From positions 1-64,000 of the forward strand of contig JAFTVH010000109.1 in the NCBI GenBank assembly GCA_017465845.1: a DNA stretch of 64,000 nt, given 5' to 3'. Below are positions 18,827 through 27,809 of the stretch, piece after piece. Positions within the stretch are counted from its first letter, which is position 1. Each line of letters begins with the position of its first letter. The DNA is from Lachnospiraceae bacterium (GTDB taxonomy: Bacteria; Bacillota; Clostridia; Lachnospirales; Lachnospiraceae). The translations under genes and the position numbers were made by a program. The notes under the pieces were generated by a model. That model did no database searches. It saw only the letters and a program-made list of their open reading frames with translations, and had not been told where the DNA came from.

Positions 18827-19738
18827 ATGTTATCAAAAGGTAAATTAAAAAAAGATTTTCATAAAAATAAGTATAAGTACATCATGGTGATTCCTGTTCT
18901 TATCTATTTGTTTTTGTTTTGTTATAAACCAATGTATGGAGTTATCATTGCGTTCCAAAGATATCGTCCTACACTTGGAATTGCCAGAAGTCCGTGGGTT
19001 GGTCTTGATAATTTTGTTCGCTTTTTTAAAGATGTTAATTTCTGGAGGGTTGTAAGAAACACTTTTACGATTAGCTTTTTATCAATATTGTTCACTTTTC
19101 CGGCCCCTATTTTGCTGGCTCTTCTTTTAAATGAGGTGAGAGTTTCCTGGTTCAAACGCTTAGTACAGACCGTTACTTATTTACCGCATTTTATTGCAAT
19201 GGTTGTAGTTTGCGGTCTTGTAAATCGCTTTTGTCAAAGTGATGGACTTATAAATGATTTAATTGCATTCTTTGGCGGTGAAAGAAGTAATTTATTAATA
19301 AAAACAAATATGTTTTATCCTATTTACATACTTTCGGATATCTGGAAAGAGGTAGGTTGGAATTCAATTATTTATTTGGCAACTTTAGCAAGTATTGATC
19401 AGGAGCAGTATGAAGCTGCAAGAATTGACGGTGCCGGAAGAATACAGCAGATGTGGTATATTACGTTGCCCGGGCTGTTACCTACAATATCGATGCTGTT
19501 GATCTTGAGACTTGGTAATATTTTAGGAGTCGGACAGGAAAAAATATTACTTCTTTACAATGAGATGACTTACGAGGTTGCTGATGTCATTTCTACATTT
19601 GTTTACCGAAAGGGTTTGAGTGATGCCGATTATAGTTATAGTACTGCAATCGGATTGTTTGACTCAATTATTAATATTGTTTTTTTAGTTGGGGCTAATA
19701 AGATCAGTAAGAAGTTAGGACAGAGTGGTCTATTCTAA
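18827..19738 (+). CDS. Sugar ABC transporter permease, LplB type
   Basis: This is a 303-aa inner-membrane permease with about six hydrophobic helices. The start at 18827 follows TAGGAG; an earlier in-frame start would overlap the hairpin. The cytoplasmic EAA loop reads EAARIDGAGRIQQMWYITLPG near residues 206-226, the contact site for the ATPase. The N-terminus (VLIYLFLFCYKPMYGVIIAFQRYRP) is typical of LplB. No ATPase gene is present, as is usual for this class, which shares an MsmK-like ATPase encoded elsewhere. Confidence 0.93.
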   Translation: MLSKGKLKKDFHKNKYKYIMVIPVLIYLFLFCYKPMYGVIIAFQRYRPTLGIARSPWVGLDNFVRFFKDVNFWRVVRNTFTISFLSILFTFPAPILLALLLNEVRVSWFKRLVQTVTYLPHFIAMVVVCGLVNRFCQSDGLINDLIAFFGGERSNLLIKTNMFYPIYILSDIWKEVGWNSIIYLATLASIDQEQYEAARIDGAGRIQQMWYITLPGLLPTISMLLILRLGNILGVGQEKILLLYNEMTYEVADVISTFVYRKGLSDADYSYSTAIGLFDSIINIVFLVGANKISKKLGQSGLF

Positions 19739-19760
19739 AACATAATGGAGGGAAAATGAT

Positions 19761-20633
19761 ATGCATAAAAGAAAAAATGCTGAAGACATTATATTAGATG
19801 GCATCATATACATAATATTAATTCTGCTTGCCTTGGCGACATTCTATCCGATGTGGTATGTATTGATAGCTTCTTTTAGCTCCGGTACCCATATTGCAGC
19901 AAGCGGGGGACTGCTTTTGTGGCCGGGAGACTTTAATATTGAAGCCTATAAGCTTACATTCGCTCATCCGCTTTTGATCAGAAGCTTTTGCAATAGTCTG
20001 GCGGTATTAGTACTTTCCCTGCCGATCAATATTTTGTTGACAGTACTTTGTGGGTATTTTATGGCAAGTGCAGGAATGGTGTGGAAAAAATATATTGTGG
20101 GGATCATTATGTTTACAATGTTTTTCAGTGGTGGGCTGATTCCTAAATTTTTGAACGTGCAAGACTTAGGATTATATAATTCTATTTGGGCCCTGGTTTT
20201 ACCCGGAGCAATGAGTGTATATAATGCAATCATTTGTAAAACTGCTATAGAGGGAATACCATATAGTTTGGTAGAATCAGCATATATTGACGGAGCCAGT
20301 GATATCGCAGTTATGCGTAAAATTATTTTGCCCTTAATAAAACCAACGATGGCGGTACTGTTACTTTACTATGGTGTATCACATTGGAATGCATGGTTCA
20401 GCGCATCAATCTATATTAAGGATGCAGAAAAATTACCGATACAGAACATTCTGCGGGCGGTTTTAATAAGTAATACCAAGCTGACGGAAAGCTTTGGAGA
20501 TAGTTATAATGCATATGCAGATGCCATGCAGTATGCGGCAATTGTAATTATCACAGTACCTATCATGTGTGTATATCCTTTCCTGCAAAAGCATTTTACG
20601 AAAGGTGTTATGATTGGAGCGGTTAAAGGATAG
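19761..20633 (+). CDS. Sugar ABC transporter permease, LplC/YtcP type
   Basis: This 290-aa partner permease has about six membrane helices, LAALATFYPMWYVLIASFS-like near the N-terminus. The EAA loop SAYIDGASDIAVMRKIILPL lies near residues 174-193. The C-terminus FTKGVMIGAVKG is the family ending. It begins 22 bases after its partner, behind GGAGGG. Together they form the channel for the binding protein encoded at 17088. Confidence 0.93.
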   Translation: MHKRKNAEDIILDGIIYIILILLALATFYPMWYVLIASFSSGTHIAASGGLLLWPGDFNIEAYKLTFAHPLLIRSFCNSLAVLVLSLPINILLTVLCGYFMASAGMVWKKYIVGIIMFTMFFSGGLIPKFLNVQDLGLYNSIWALVLPGAMSVYNAIICKTAIEGIPYSLVESAYIDGASDIAVMRKIILPLIKPTMAVLLLYYGVSHWNAWFSASIYIKDAEKLPIQNILRAVLISNTKLTESFGDSYNAYADAMQYAAIVIITVPIMCVYPFLQKHFTKGVMIGAVKG

Positions 20634-20651
20634 GAAAGGATTGGATTGATA

Positions 20652-22499
20652 ATGAGTAATTTTATTTTAAATGTTATTCATAGACCTGAACTTGTTCCGG
20701 AGTATTCATCTACAATTTTAGGACAAGGTAAAGAGGAGAATCTGGCAAATAAGGCGGTAATAATAGAATCACTTGATATTTTTAAAGTACAGCAGAGGCT
20801 GGCTCATGAGAATGGTCTGAAAGTTACTATTCAGATGACATATGCTGCTCTGTTCAATGAGGAAGCAGTTGAGATTGCAAAGCATGATCATGAAATGTAT
20901 GGAGATGAAATTGCATTATCTCTTTTAGGACTTCCATGTGAGGAATTTCGTAGGAAATACAAGACTAAGGATTTTTGCATTTGGATGTTTTCCTTAGAAG
21001 ATAAGAAAACAATCATACAAGAAGTATTTGAAAAGTTCTATGAAAAATTCGGATTTTATCCGAAATCAACAGGTTCGTATTATTTAGATGCGGATTCCAT
21101 TAATTTTATAAAAGAAAAATATCCAATAGTAAAGTGTGCAGTTGCAACCTGCTGGGAAGAGGGACCTAAGACATATCATACCTGCAATAATTCCTGGTAC
21201 ACATTATTTGACGGTGGCCCCTGGGCACCATGGATTCCATCAAAACAAAATACGCACGCACCGGCAGCGAATAAGGAAGAAGACAGCGGTATTGTTGCCA
21301 TTCCGCATTTGTCAAGAGATTTAATTGCATGCTATGACGGAAATGGTTCCAACTTTGGTACACATCCACAGAATGTGTTAAGAGGAATGATTTATGATAC
21401 CGATACATGGGAGTATCCTTATCTTTATAATTTAATTGACCAATATCGTTCCCTGGAAAAGTATAATAACGGTTATGCATATAATATGATGTTTGTCGGT
21501 CCGGGCTGGATGAATAAAAAGGGACGCTGGGAAGCGCCATATGAACTATTAGTTAAATCTTATAGTGATGGCTGCAAATATTATGGTCAGTTAAAAAAGG
21601 AGGGTAAGCTTACAGATATGACAATGTCAGAATTTGCTGACTATTATAGAGAGAAAAAGCATTATACAGAACCGGAATGCGCACTTTGGAGGGATATCCT
21701 GTATGGCTCGGATAAACAGTTGTTCTGGTATTGTGATCCATATATGAGAGCATGTGTAAATATGGACCAGGGTGGTGCAATTGTGGATCTTCGCCCATAT
21801 ACAGCGAAATTAAAGTGGGAAGTAGGTATTGGAACGAAGCACGTACAAGATGCATCTTATCCATTTTTAATTCAGGAAAAATATCGTGCAGGCTACTTTA
21901 CGCACTATGCGGGAGAAGGGACTATTCGCAGTGCGAAGGTTTGTTACAAGGGTGAAGAAGTGGATTTGTGCCTTTGCAGAACAAAAGGACATTTTTCAGA
22001 AGAGAAAAATACAAATGGAATAGCAACTCGTGTTTTGACATTGAATCCGGTGGAGATAGAATTCGAAGGTTTGACAATAAAGCTTCAAACAAAGGAATAT
22101 TTTGAAGAGGGTACCGGTTCTGTTCGGATTGAAAGAAGTATTTTAGATATGAGTGACCCGGCTGAGAAGGTGGAAATCAATGAATACATGGTTGCATGCT
22201 ACGGTACAACAGAATATCCGGAGGATATGACAGGCATCACTTTGACAGTAGTCGGCGATACAACCGAAAGCATCAATTATGCTTACAAATGTCGTGAAGC
22301 ACAGGCAACAAATGCTACGTTAGTTTCGGCAGTGATCCCTGCTATCGAAACAAAGGTATCTATGACTGCGAAGGATGATGCGACAGGTTATATCAAAGAG
22401 GGTTATGCGTTCTCGCCAATGTTTACATTGGGATATAAAAAAGTGCTATCGAATAAGGAGGTATTCTCAACATGGCTCAATCTGGAAAAGGCAGATTAA
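20652..22499 (+). CDS. Unrecognised carbohydrate-island protein, 615 aa
   Basis: I do not recognise this family with confidence. The protein is 615 aa without a signal peptide or membrane helix. The first 230 residues alternate short hydrophobic strands and helices (GLKVTIQMTYAAL, FGFYPKSTGSYYLDADS, VKCAVATCWEEGP) and resemble a deformed (beta/alpha) barrel of the polysaccharide-deacetylase or GH57 kind. The usual deacetylase metal histidines are not evident. Residues 330-610 look beta-rich. ATG 20652 follows AAAGGA; an upstream TTG is less likely. It follows the permease by 18 bases and is overlapped at its end by a microprotein gene. A role in handling the imported glycan is inferred only from position. 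Confidence 0.7.
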   Translation: MSNFILNVIHRPELVPEYSSTILGQGKEENLANKAVIIESLDIFKVQQRLAHENGLKVTIQMTYAALFNEEAVEIAKHDHEMYGDEIALSLLGLPCEEFRRKYKTKDFCIWMFSLEDKKTIIQEVFEKFYEKFGFYPKSTGSYYLDADSINFIKEKYPIVKCAVATCWEEGPKTYHTCNNSWYTLFDGGPWAPWIPSKQNTHAPAANKEEDSGIVAIPHLSRDLIACYDGNGSNFGTHPQNVLRGMIYDTDTWEYPYLYNLIDQYRSLEKYNNGYAYNMMFVGPGWMNKKGRWEAPYELLVKSYSDGCKYYGQLKKEGKLTDMTMSEFADYYREKKHYTEPECALWRDILYGSDKQLFWYCDPYMRACVNMDQGGAIVDLRPYTAKLKWEVGIGTKHVQDASYPFLIQEKYRAGYFTHYAGEGTIRSAKVCYKGEEVDLCLCRTKGHFSEEKNTNGIATRVLTLNPVEIEFEGLTIKLQTKEYFEEGTGSVRIERSILDMSDPAEKVEINEYMVACYGTTEYPEDMTGITLTVVGDTTESINYAYKCREAQATNATLVSAVIPAIETKVSMTAKDDATGYIKEGYAFSPMFTLGYKKVLSNKEVFSTWLNLEKAD

Positions 22500-22690
22500 A
22501 TTTTAGATGTCCTTCCTGCTTTATGCGTGATTTAGATGTTGATATGTTTTTTGATAAGGAAAAGCAGGAATATTATTGTATTCGTTGCCAGTATTCCGGT
22601 GACGAGCAAGATGTTTTAGCTAAAAATGAATTAGTGCGCTTTCGCTATCGGTCAATGCATACGAGATATAAAAAATTTGAGTTAGAATAA
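22472..22690 (+). CDS. Zinc-ribbon microprotein
   Basis: This is a 72-aa protein with two CxxC knuckles, CPSC near residue 13 and CIRC near residue 37, separated by a charged strand, a compact zinc ribbon. The C-terminus is basic and aromatic (RFRYRSMHTRYKKFELE). The ATG lies ten bases after AAGGAGG, a strong ribosome site inside the preceding coding frame, and the two genes overlap by 28 bases. The strong site, the paired cysteines and the neat fit before the next gene support a real gene. The function is unknown; nucleic-acid or protein binding is possible. Confidence 0.72.
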   Translation: MAQSGKGRLNFRCPSCFMRDLDVDMFFDKEKQEYYCIRCQYSGDEQDVLAKNELVRFRYRSMHTRYKKFELE

Positions 22691-22712
22691 AGTTTGATAG
22701 GGAATGATAGGT

Positions 22713-24491
22713 ATGAATGTATTATTTATTGGCAATAGCTATACGTTTTACAATGATATGCCACTCTTGTTTGAAAAATTATGTATTCAAAACGGTCATG
22801 ATATGAATGTAAATTCTGTGACACATGGTGGACATAAACTTTATGAATTCGTTGATAATCATGATCAATACACAAAACAAATAGATGATTTTATAAAATA
22901 TAAAAAATTTAATATATGCTTTTTACAAGAGAATAGCACATTCTCTGTACTGGAGAGTAACTCTTTTATGGATGGAGTTTCCCGCCTGATAGAAAAACTC
23001 AGTAATTCAGTTGATAAGTTTGTACTATACGAAACATGGGGAAGAAAAAGTGGCAGTGAAGTGTTGGGAAAGAATAACTGGACCAATAAAAGCATGACCT
23101 TTGATGTTGCAAGAGCTTATGAAAGCGTCTCCCAAGTATTAGGGATTCCGATATCTCATGTAGGACTAAACTTTTATGACATTTACCATAATCATAAAGA
23201 GATAAATTTATACAATGAAGACCGGTCGCATCCTTCATATGAAGGCAGTTGTCTTGCTGCACTTACACATTATGTAACGATATTTGGTGAATTCCCTGAG
23301 AGGACAGATGAACTGGGATTATCTTCGGGAGTAATTTCCATATATAAGGACGTAATTATCAAAAGACATCTAAATAAATATATTGAGAATAATTACGAAC
23401 AATTGATAGAACTTATCAGGAAGCTCTGTCGCATACCTGCCCCATCCTTTGGGGAGCAGAATAGAGCGGAGTTTTGTAAAAGCTGGCTGGATAGCATTGG
23501 AGCTCGGGAGGTATACATCGATAAGGCAAACAATGTTATTTTTCCTGTAAACTGCGAAAAAGACAGCAGTATAACTGTTTTTGCTGCACATACGGATACT
23601 GTTTTTCCTGACACCCAGCCGTTGGAATACAGGGAAGACGAGGAGAGAATATATTGTCCCGGTGTAGGTGATGATACTGCAAGTGTGGCAGTGCTTCTCA
23701 TGACTGCAAAATACTTTGTGGAACATAATATCAGACCTGAAAAGGGAGTACTGTTTGTCTGTAATTCTTGCGAAGAGGGACTGGGAAATCTTGCCGGGAC
23801 GAGAAGATTATTTAAAGACTTTGAGAACCGTATTGAAAAGTTCATTAGTTTTGACAGCAACATTAACAGGATAAGTAATCTCTGCGTAGGTTCACATAGG
23901 TATGAGGTTGAGGTAAGAACCCAGGGTGGGCATTCCTTCCAGAAGTTCGGAAGAAAAAATGCAATTTCCCAATTGGCCGAAATAATCCTAAAAATATATA
24001 AAATCAGGATTCCGGAAAAAGAAAATGCCAGAACTACCTATAATGTAGGAATTATAGAAGGCGGAACAAGTGTAAATACCATTGCACAGTATGCGAGAAT
24101 GTTGTGTGAGTATCGTTCTGATGATAAGGAATGTCTGGAAACAATGCGTAGGGAATTTGCAAAAATATTTGACAGCGCAAAATCAGATGAAGTAGAGGTG
24201 CGGGTAACCAGAATAGGTGATCGTCCGTGTGCCGGCGAAATAGATGCGAATATGCAGCAGGGACTTACTAATGCTTGCAGGAATATAGTAGAGTCTGTAA
24301 GCAGCATGGTAGTAGAGCTGAAATCGGCATCCACAGACTGTAATATTCCGCTGTCGCTGGGAATACCTGCTGTATGCATCGGTGTATTCATGGGTGAAGG
24401 TGCCCACACAAGGGAAGAATTTATTGAAAAAAGCTCCCTTAAGCCAGGATTAGAGATCGCAATCAGGACAGCCTGTGAATTTATCGAATAA
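22713..24491 (+). CDS. SGNH hydrolase fused to M20-type peptidase
   Basis: This is a 592-aa two-domain protein without a signal peptide. Residues 1-210 form an SGNH/DUF4886-like esterase: LFIGNSYTFYND holds the nucleophile serine (residue 8) and DRSHPSYEG near residue 170 holds the Asp-x-x-His pair. Residues 225-592 form an M20-family metallopeptidase. Ligands are AAHTDTVF (His, Asp), GVGDDTAS, SCEEGLG (Glu pair), SFDSN, and the final histidine in GEGAHTREEF. The start at 22713 is favoured because AGGGA is nine bases upstream; ATG 22704 is too close to it. The pairing suggests removal of an ester and then an amide or peptide group from one substrate, which is inference. Confidence 0.85.
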   Translation: MNVLFIGNSYTFYNDMPLLFEKLCIQNGHDMNVNSVTHGGHKLYEFVDNHDQYTKQIDDFIKYKKFNICFLQENSTFSVLESNSFMDGVSRLIEKLSNSVDKFVLYETWGRKSGSEVLGKNNWTNKSMTFDVARAYESVSQVLGIPISHVGLNFYDIYHNHKEINLYNEDRSHPSYEGSCLAALTHYVTIFGEFPERTDELGLSSGVISIYKDVIIKRHLNKYIENNYEQLIELIRKLCRIPAPSFGEQNRAEFCKSWLDSIGAREVYIDKANNVIFPVNCEKDSSITVFAAHTDTVFPDTQPLEYREDEERIYCPGVGDDTASVAVLLMTAKYFVEHNIRPEKGVLFVCNSCEEGLGNLAGTRRLFKDFENRIEKFISFDSNINRISNLCVGSHRYEVEVRTQGGHSFQKFGRKNAISQLAEIILKIYKIRIPEKENARTTYNVGIIEGGTSVNTIAQYARMLCEYRSDDKECLETMRREFAKIFDSAKSDEVEVRVTRIGDRPCAGEIDANMQQGLTNACRNIVESVSSMVVELKSASTDCNIPLSLGIPAVCIGVFMGEGAHTREEFIEKSSLKPGLEIAIRTACEFIE

Positions 24492-24509
24492 ATGAAAGGA
24501 AGGTTTCAT

Positions 24510-25507
24510 ATGAAGAGAATTTTAACATTGCTGCTGACAGTGGTTATGGCAGTGACATCTGTACCTGTAACAAGCTATGCAACAGAGTCCGAGTCTAAGG
24601 TATATGTAGATGTCAGAAATAATGGAACAGATGGTTTTACATTAGGCGCTGATTACACTCTTGAAGGAAGCGTGATTACGGCTGCAAAAACGGATGCAAA
24701 CCCCAATATTATAGGATTCCTGTCATTACGGCAGATGCTTCTAATGATTGCAATGTAGTTATAACGCCTGCAGAAAGCTTTGATGAGTATACTGTGATTA
24801 AGGTAAGTTGGAAAGATTATCCGAAATCTTCCAGAACATACAGAATTAAATTCAGTGTAATGGATGAACTCACGGATATAACGGTAGACGGGCAGACATG
24901 GGATCGGCTTCAGGTGTGGAATCACTTTGCAAGTGATGAACCGGAAGAAGCGCATCCGGCAACGAAGGCATCCGACAACGACACACAGGCGGAGTCAAGA
25001 TGGGCTGCATCCGGTGAACAGTGGATATGCCTTGATCTTGGAACCAAGAAAGAATTTTCTGCATTAGGGCTTACCTGGTGGAATGGCAGTAGTGTTAACT
25101 CTTGGAACTCCATTACAGAATTTGCTGTGCTGGCTAAGGAAACAGATAGTCAATTATCGGATGAAGGTGTTACTACTGTTCCAACGATATCAGGTGAAGA
25201 TAGTAATGATGAAACGATAGAGCATGGCAACCATGAATCATCTTCATATGTTCCTCAAACACCTGGGGTAGATGATAGTGACGAACCAACAAAGAATAAC
25301 AATATTGATACTGATTCAACAGTTCCTTCATCACCTAGTGAAGATGATAGTGAGGAAACAACAACTGGTAACAGTAGTAAATCAGACCCAACTGTTTCAT
25401 CGACACCGGAGACAGAGGATAATGAGGAATCGATGGATAATGAAAGCAGTGAATCAGATTTAACTGTTTCTCCGATATCAGATGATTACTTTGAAGAAAG
25501 GTTCTAA
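24510..25507 (+). pseudogene. Frameshifted secreted protein with discoidin-like domain
   Basis: A signal peptide starts at 24510 behind GGAAGG (KRILTLLLTVVMAVTSVPV...SYA), but the frame ends at 24758. Beginning near 24712, another frame continues the same protein (IPVITADASNDCNVVITPAE) to 25507, so a single-base deletion near 24705-24715 has split it. The second part has a small beta domain and then an F5/8 type C-like domain (WNHFASDE...SRWAASGEQWICLDLG, near 24900-25130), which usually binds sugars. A Ser/Thr/Asp/Glu-rich tail of 24-residue repeats follows. No wall anchor remains. A sequencing error is possible, but the fused remnant downstream supports true decay. Confidence 0.75.
25175..25504 (+). 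repeat. 72-bp tandem repeats encoding an acidic linker
   Basis: Four consecutive 24-residue units, each starting (T/Y)V(P/S) and rich in Ser, Thr, Asp, Glu and Asn, are followed by a partial fifth unit. The phase is exactly 72 bases, although the units have drifted in sequence. Such linkers usually hold a surface domain away from the wall. Confidence 0.7.
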
Positions 25508-25880
25508 GAGAATCGACTTTAACACAACCATTGACTGGCATGAGGATCATGTGCTCTTAAAGGCTGCTTTCCCTGTGGATATTCGCAGTACTAATGCAAC
25601 CTATGACATCCAGTTTGGTAATATAGAGCGTCCGACCCATCACAACACCAGCTGGGATGCTGCGAAGTTCGAAGTGTGCGCACATAAGTGGGCAGACCTG
25701 TCAGAAGGTGACTATGGTGTGAGTATCCTGAATGACTGTAAGTATGGCTATAGTGTGGAAGAGAATGTGATGAAGATATCTCTGCTTAAGGCAGCAACTT
25801 ATCCCAATCCAGAGGCTGACAGAGGCATGCATCAGTTTACCTACTCTTTGTATACACACAAGGGAGGGCCCGGAACATGA
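25482..25880 (+). pseudogene. C-terminal fragment of GH38 alpha-mannosidase
   Basis: The frame encodes 132 aa that match the beta-rich C-terminal region of family 38 alpha-mannosidases. Diagnostic pieces are RIDFNTTIDWHEDHVLLKAAF, RPTHHNTSWD, FEVCAHKWADLSEGDYGV and LNDCKYGY. The catalytic N-terminal domain is missing and the protein stops after YSLYTHKGG, about where 100 or more further residues are expected. It overlaps the end of the linker frame and has no own start context. It is therefore a relic left by deletion or recombination. Confidence 0.85.
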
Positions 25881-25936
25881 TACCTTGGAGCATATTGCTC
25901 TGAGTTAAGTCCCTGGGCTTTCCTTTTTGCTTTCCA

Positions 25937-25965
25937 TTGAAAATGCCGGAGAACTATGATAAAAT
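25937..25965 (+). promoter_or_regulatory. Promoter of phosphatase/Nudix pair
   Basis: TTGAAA (25937-25942) and TAAAAT (25960-25965) are 17 bases apart, about 80 bases before the next start codon. Confidence 0.65.
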
Positions 25966-26046
25966 TTCACTTGATTGGTGCAGGCAGAAGAAAGCTGAAC
26001 ATACTTCGGGATTGTAAGGCGAACGGAGAAAAGCGAGGAATACAAT

Positions 26047-26778
26047 ATGAAATTATTAATTATCAGACATGGTGACCCTGATTATAGCATAGATTCTCTC
26101 ACAGATAAAGGCTGGACGGAAGCAGAGTATCTTTCACAGAAGCTGGTAAAGCTGGATATCAAAGATATCTATGTATCCCCTCTTGGAAGAGCGAAAGATA
26201 CAGCATCCTGTACGCTGAAAAAGCTGGGCAGAACTGCACAGGAGAAAGAATGGCTGAGAGAATTTGCTCCTCAGATATGGCGTCCCGATGTGCCGGAAAG
26301 GAAAAAGAATGCATGGGACTGGTTGCCCCAGGACTGGGCTGTGCAGGAACAGTTTTATCATTATGATCAGTGGTGGAAATGTGATGCCATGAAAGAGGGC
26401 GAAGTAAAGCAGGAATATGACTGGGTAACGGCGGGCTTTGATGAAGTGCTGGCAGAACATGGTTATGTCAGAGAAGGTCATTTCTATAAGGCAGAAAAAG
26501 CCAACAATGATACGCTGGTTTTCTTCTGCCACTTCGGATTAGAATGTGTACTTTTAAGTCATCTGCTCAATATTTCACCCATGGCATTATGGCATGGTGC
26601 CTGTGCGGCACCTACCTCAGTGACTACTGTAGTGACTGAGGAGCGAAGGAAAGGAATCGCGTACTTCAGGATGAGCTCCTTTGGTGACACTTCCCATTTG
26701 TATGCAAATGGTGAGGTACCGGCTTTTGCGGCCAGATTTTGCGAGTGTTTCGATAATGAGGAAGAGAGGCATGACTGA
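26047..26778 (+). CDS. Histidine phosphatase family protein
   Basis: This 243-aa protein has a phosphoglycerate-mutase-like fold. The phospho-acceptor histidine is in LIIRHGDPDY (residue 8), and SPLGRAKDTA near residue 57 supplies the second arginine. FFCHFGLECVLL near residue 160 supplies the second histidine. The substrate cannot be told: cofactor-dependent mutases, nucleotide and sugar phosphatases all share these motifs. The GDPDY variant is common in clostridial house-cleaning members. It is followed after two bases by a double-Nudix gene, which suggests clean-up of nucleotides or other phosphometabolites. Confidence 0.87.
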   Translation: MKLLIIRHGDPDYSIDSLTDKGWTEAEYLSQKLVKLDIKDIYVSPLGRAKDTASCTLKKLGRTAQEKEWLREFAPQIWRPDVPERKKNAWDWLPQDWAVQEQFYHYDQWWKCDAMKEGEVKQEYDWVTAGFDEVLAEHGYVREGHFYKAEKANNDTLVFFCHFGLECVLLSHLLNISPMALWHGACAAPTSVTTVVTEERRKGIAYFRMSSFGDTSHLYANGEVPAFAARFCECFDNEEERHD

Positions 26779-26780
26779 GA

Positions 26781-27809
26781 ATGGCAGTAAATAAGGTGGG
26801 TATCAGTACGCTGTGCTATATTGAACGGGATGGACAATATCTGATGCTGCACAGGACAGTGAAGAAAAATGATGTGAACAAAGATAAATGGATCGGTGTG
26901 GGCGGTCACTTTGAAGATGGTGAAAGTCCTGAGGAGTGCGTGCTGCGCGAAGTGAAGGAGGAGACAGGCTATACACTGACTTCTTACCGCTATCGCGGGC
27001 TTGTAACGTTCGTATCCGGTTCGGGAGAAATTGAATATATGTCTCTTTTTACGGCAGATGGTTTTGAAGGTGAGCCAATTGAATGCGATGAAGGAGAACT
27101 GGAATGGGTGCCTATCGAAAAGGTGTGGAGTCTGAATATTTGGGAGGGCGACAAGATCTTTTTCAGACTGTTGGACGAAGAAATTCCTTTTTTCTCACTG
27201 AAGCTGGTTTATGACGGATGTGGGAAACTGGTGGATGCTTCCTTGAATGGGAAACCCATGGAGCTGTTTGATATTTTAAAGGAAGATGGCAGCAAAAGCG
27301 GTATTGTAAGAGAACGGGGCGTGGCCCATAGGGAGGGAAGCCTGCACCCCACGGCACATGTCTGGATTGCCAGAGAAGTGGAGCCGGAAAGATTCCAGCT
27401 CTTATTGCAAAAGCGCAGCGAACATAAGGATGCTTATCCGGGATGCCTGGATATTTCTTCAGCCGGTCACGTCAGTGCAGGAGATGATTACTTGGAGTCT
27501 GCTGTTCGAGAAATGGCGGAAGAACTGGGGATCCATGCAGAAGCTCAGGAGCTGGAGGAGGTTGGTCAACGTCATGTTTATCATGAGACGGAATTTTATG
27601 GAAAGCCTTTTAGAGACCATGAGATCAGTAAAATATATTTGTATCGGAAGCCGGTGGAAATAGAGGCACTTACACTTCAGGAGTCTGAGGTGGAAGCAGT
27701 AGTCTGGATGGATTATAAAGATTGCCTTAGAATAATTAAGGACCAGTCGGTGAAGAACTGTCTGATGGAAGAAGAAATACGGATGATTGGTAACTATCTG
27801 GGGATATAA
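26781..27809 (+). CDS. Tandem Nudix hydrolase
   Basis: This 342-aa protein contains two Nudix domains. Domain 1 (residues 1-130) has the box GHFEDGESPEECVLREVKEETGY, a full GX5EX7REXXEEXG match, and resembles MutT-like 8-oxo-dGTP diphosphatases. Domain 2 (residues 185-335) has GHVSAGDDYLESAVREMAEELGI, also complete, and resembles isopentenyl-diphosphate isomerase-like Nudix proteins. Both boxes keep the catalytic glutamates, so both may be active. The gene starts three bases after the phosphatase stop. Most homologues are single-domain, so the fusion is notable. Confidence 0.88.
   Translation: MAVNKVGISTLCYIERDGQYLMLHRTVKKNDVNKDKWIGVGGHFEDGESPEECVLREVKEETGYTLTSYRYRGLVTFVSGSGEIEYMSLFTADGFEGEPIECDEGELEWVPIEKVWSLNIWEGDKIFFRLLDEEIPFFSLKLVYDGCGKLVDASLNGKPMELFDILKEDGSKSGIVRERGVAHREGSLHPTAHVWIAREVEPERFQLLLQKRSEHKDAYPGCLDISSAGHVSAGDDYLESAVREMAEELGIHAEAQELEEVGQRHVYHETEFYGKPFRDHEISKIYLYRKPVEIEALTLQESEVEAVVWMDYKDCLRIIKDQSVKNCLMEEEIRMIGNYLGI

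Noticed and set aside
25895-25935. Possible terminator after the mannosidase relic
   Set aside because: AAGTCCCTGGGCTTT followed by CCTTTTT looks suggestive, but the loop would be a single base and the stem is mismatched.
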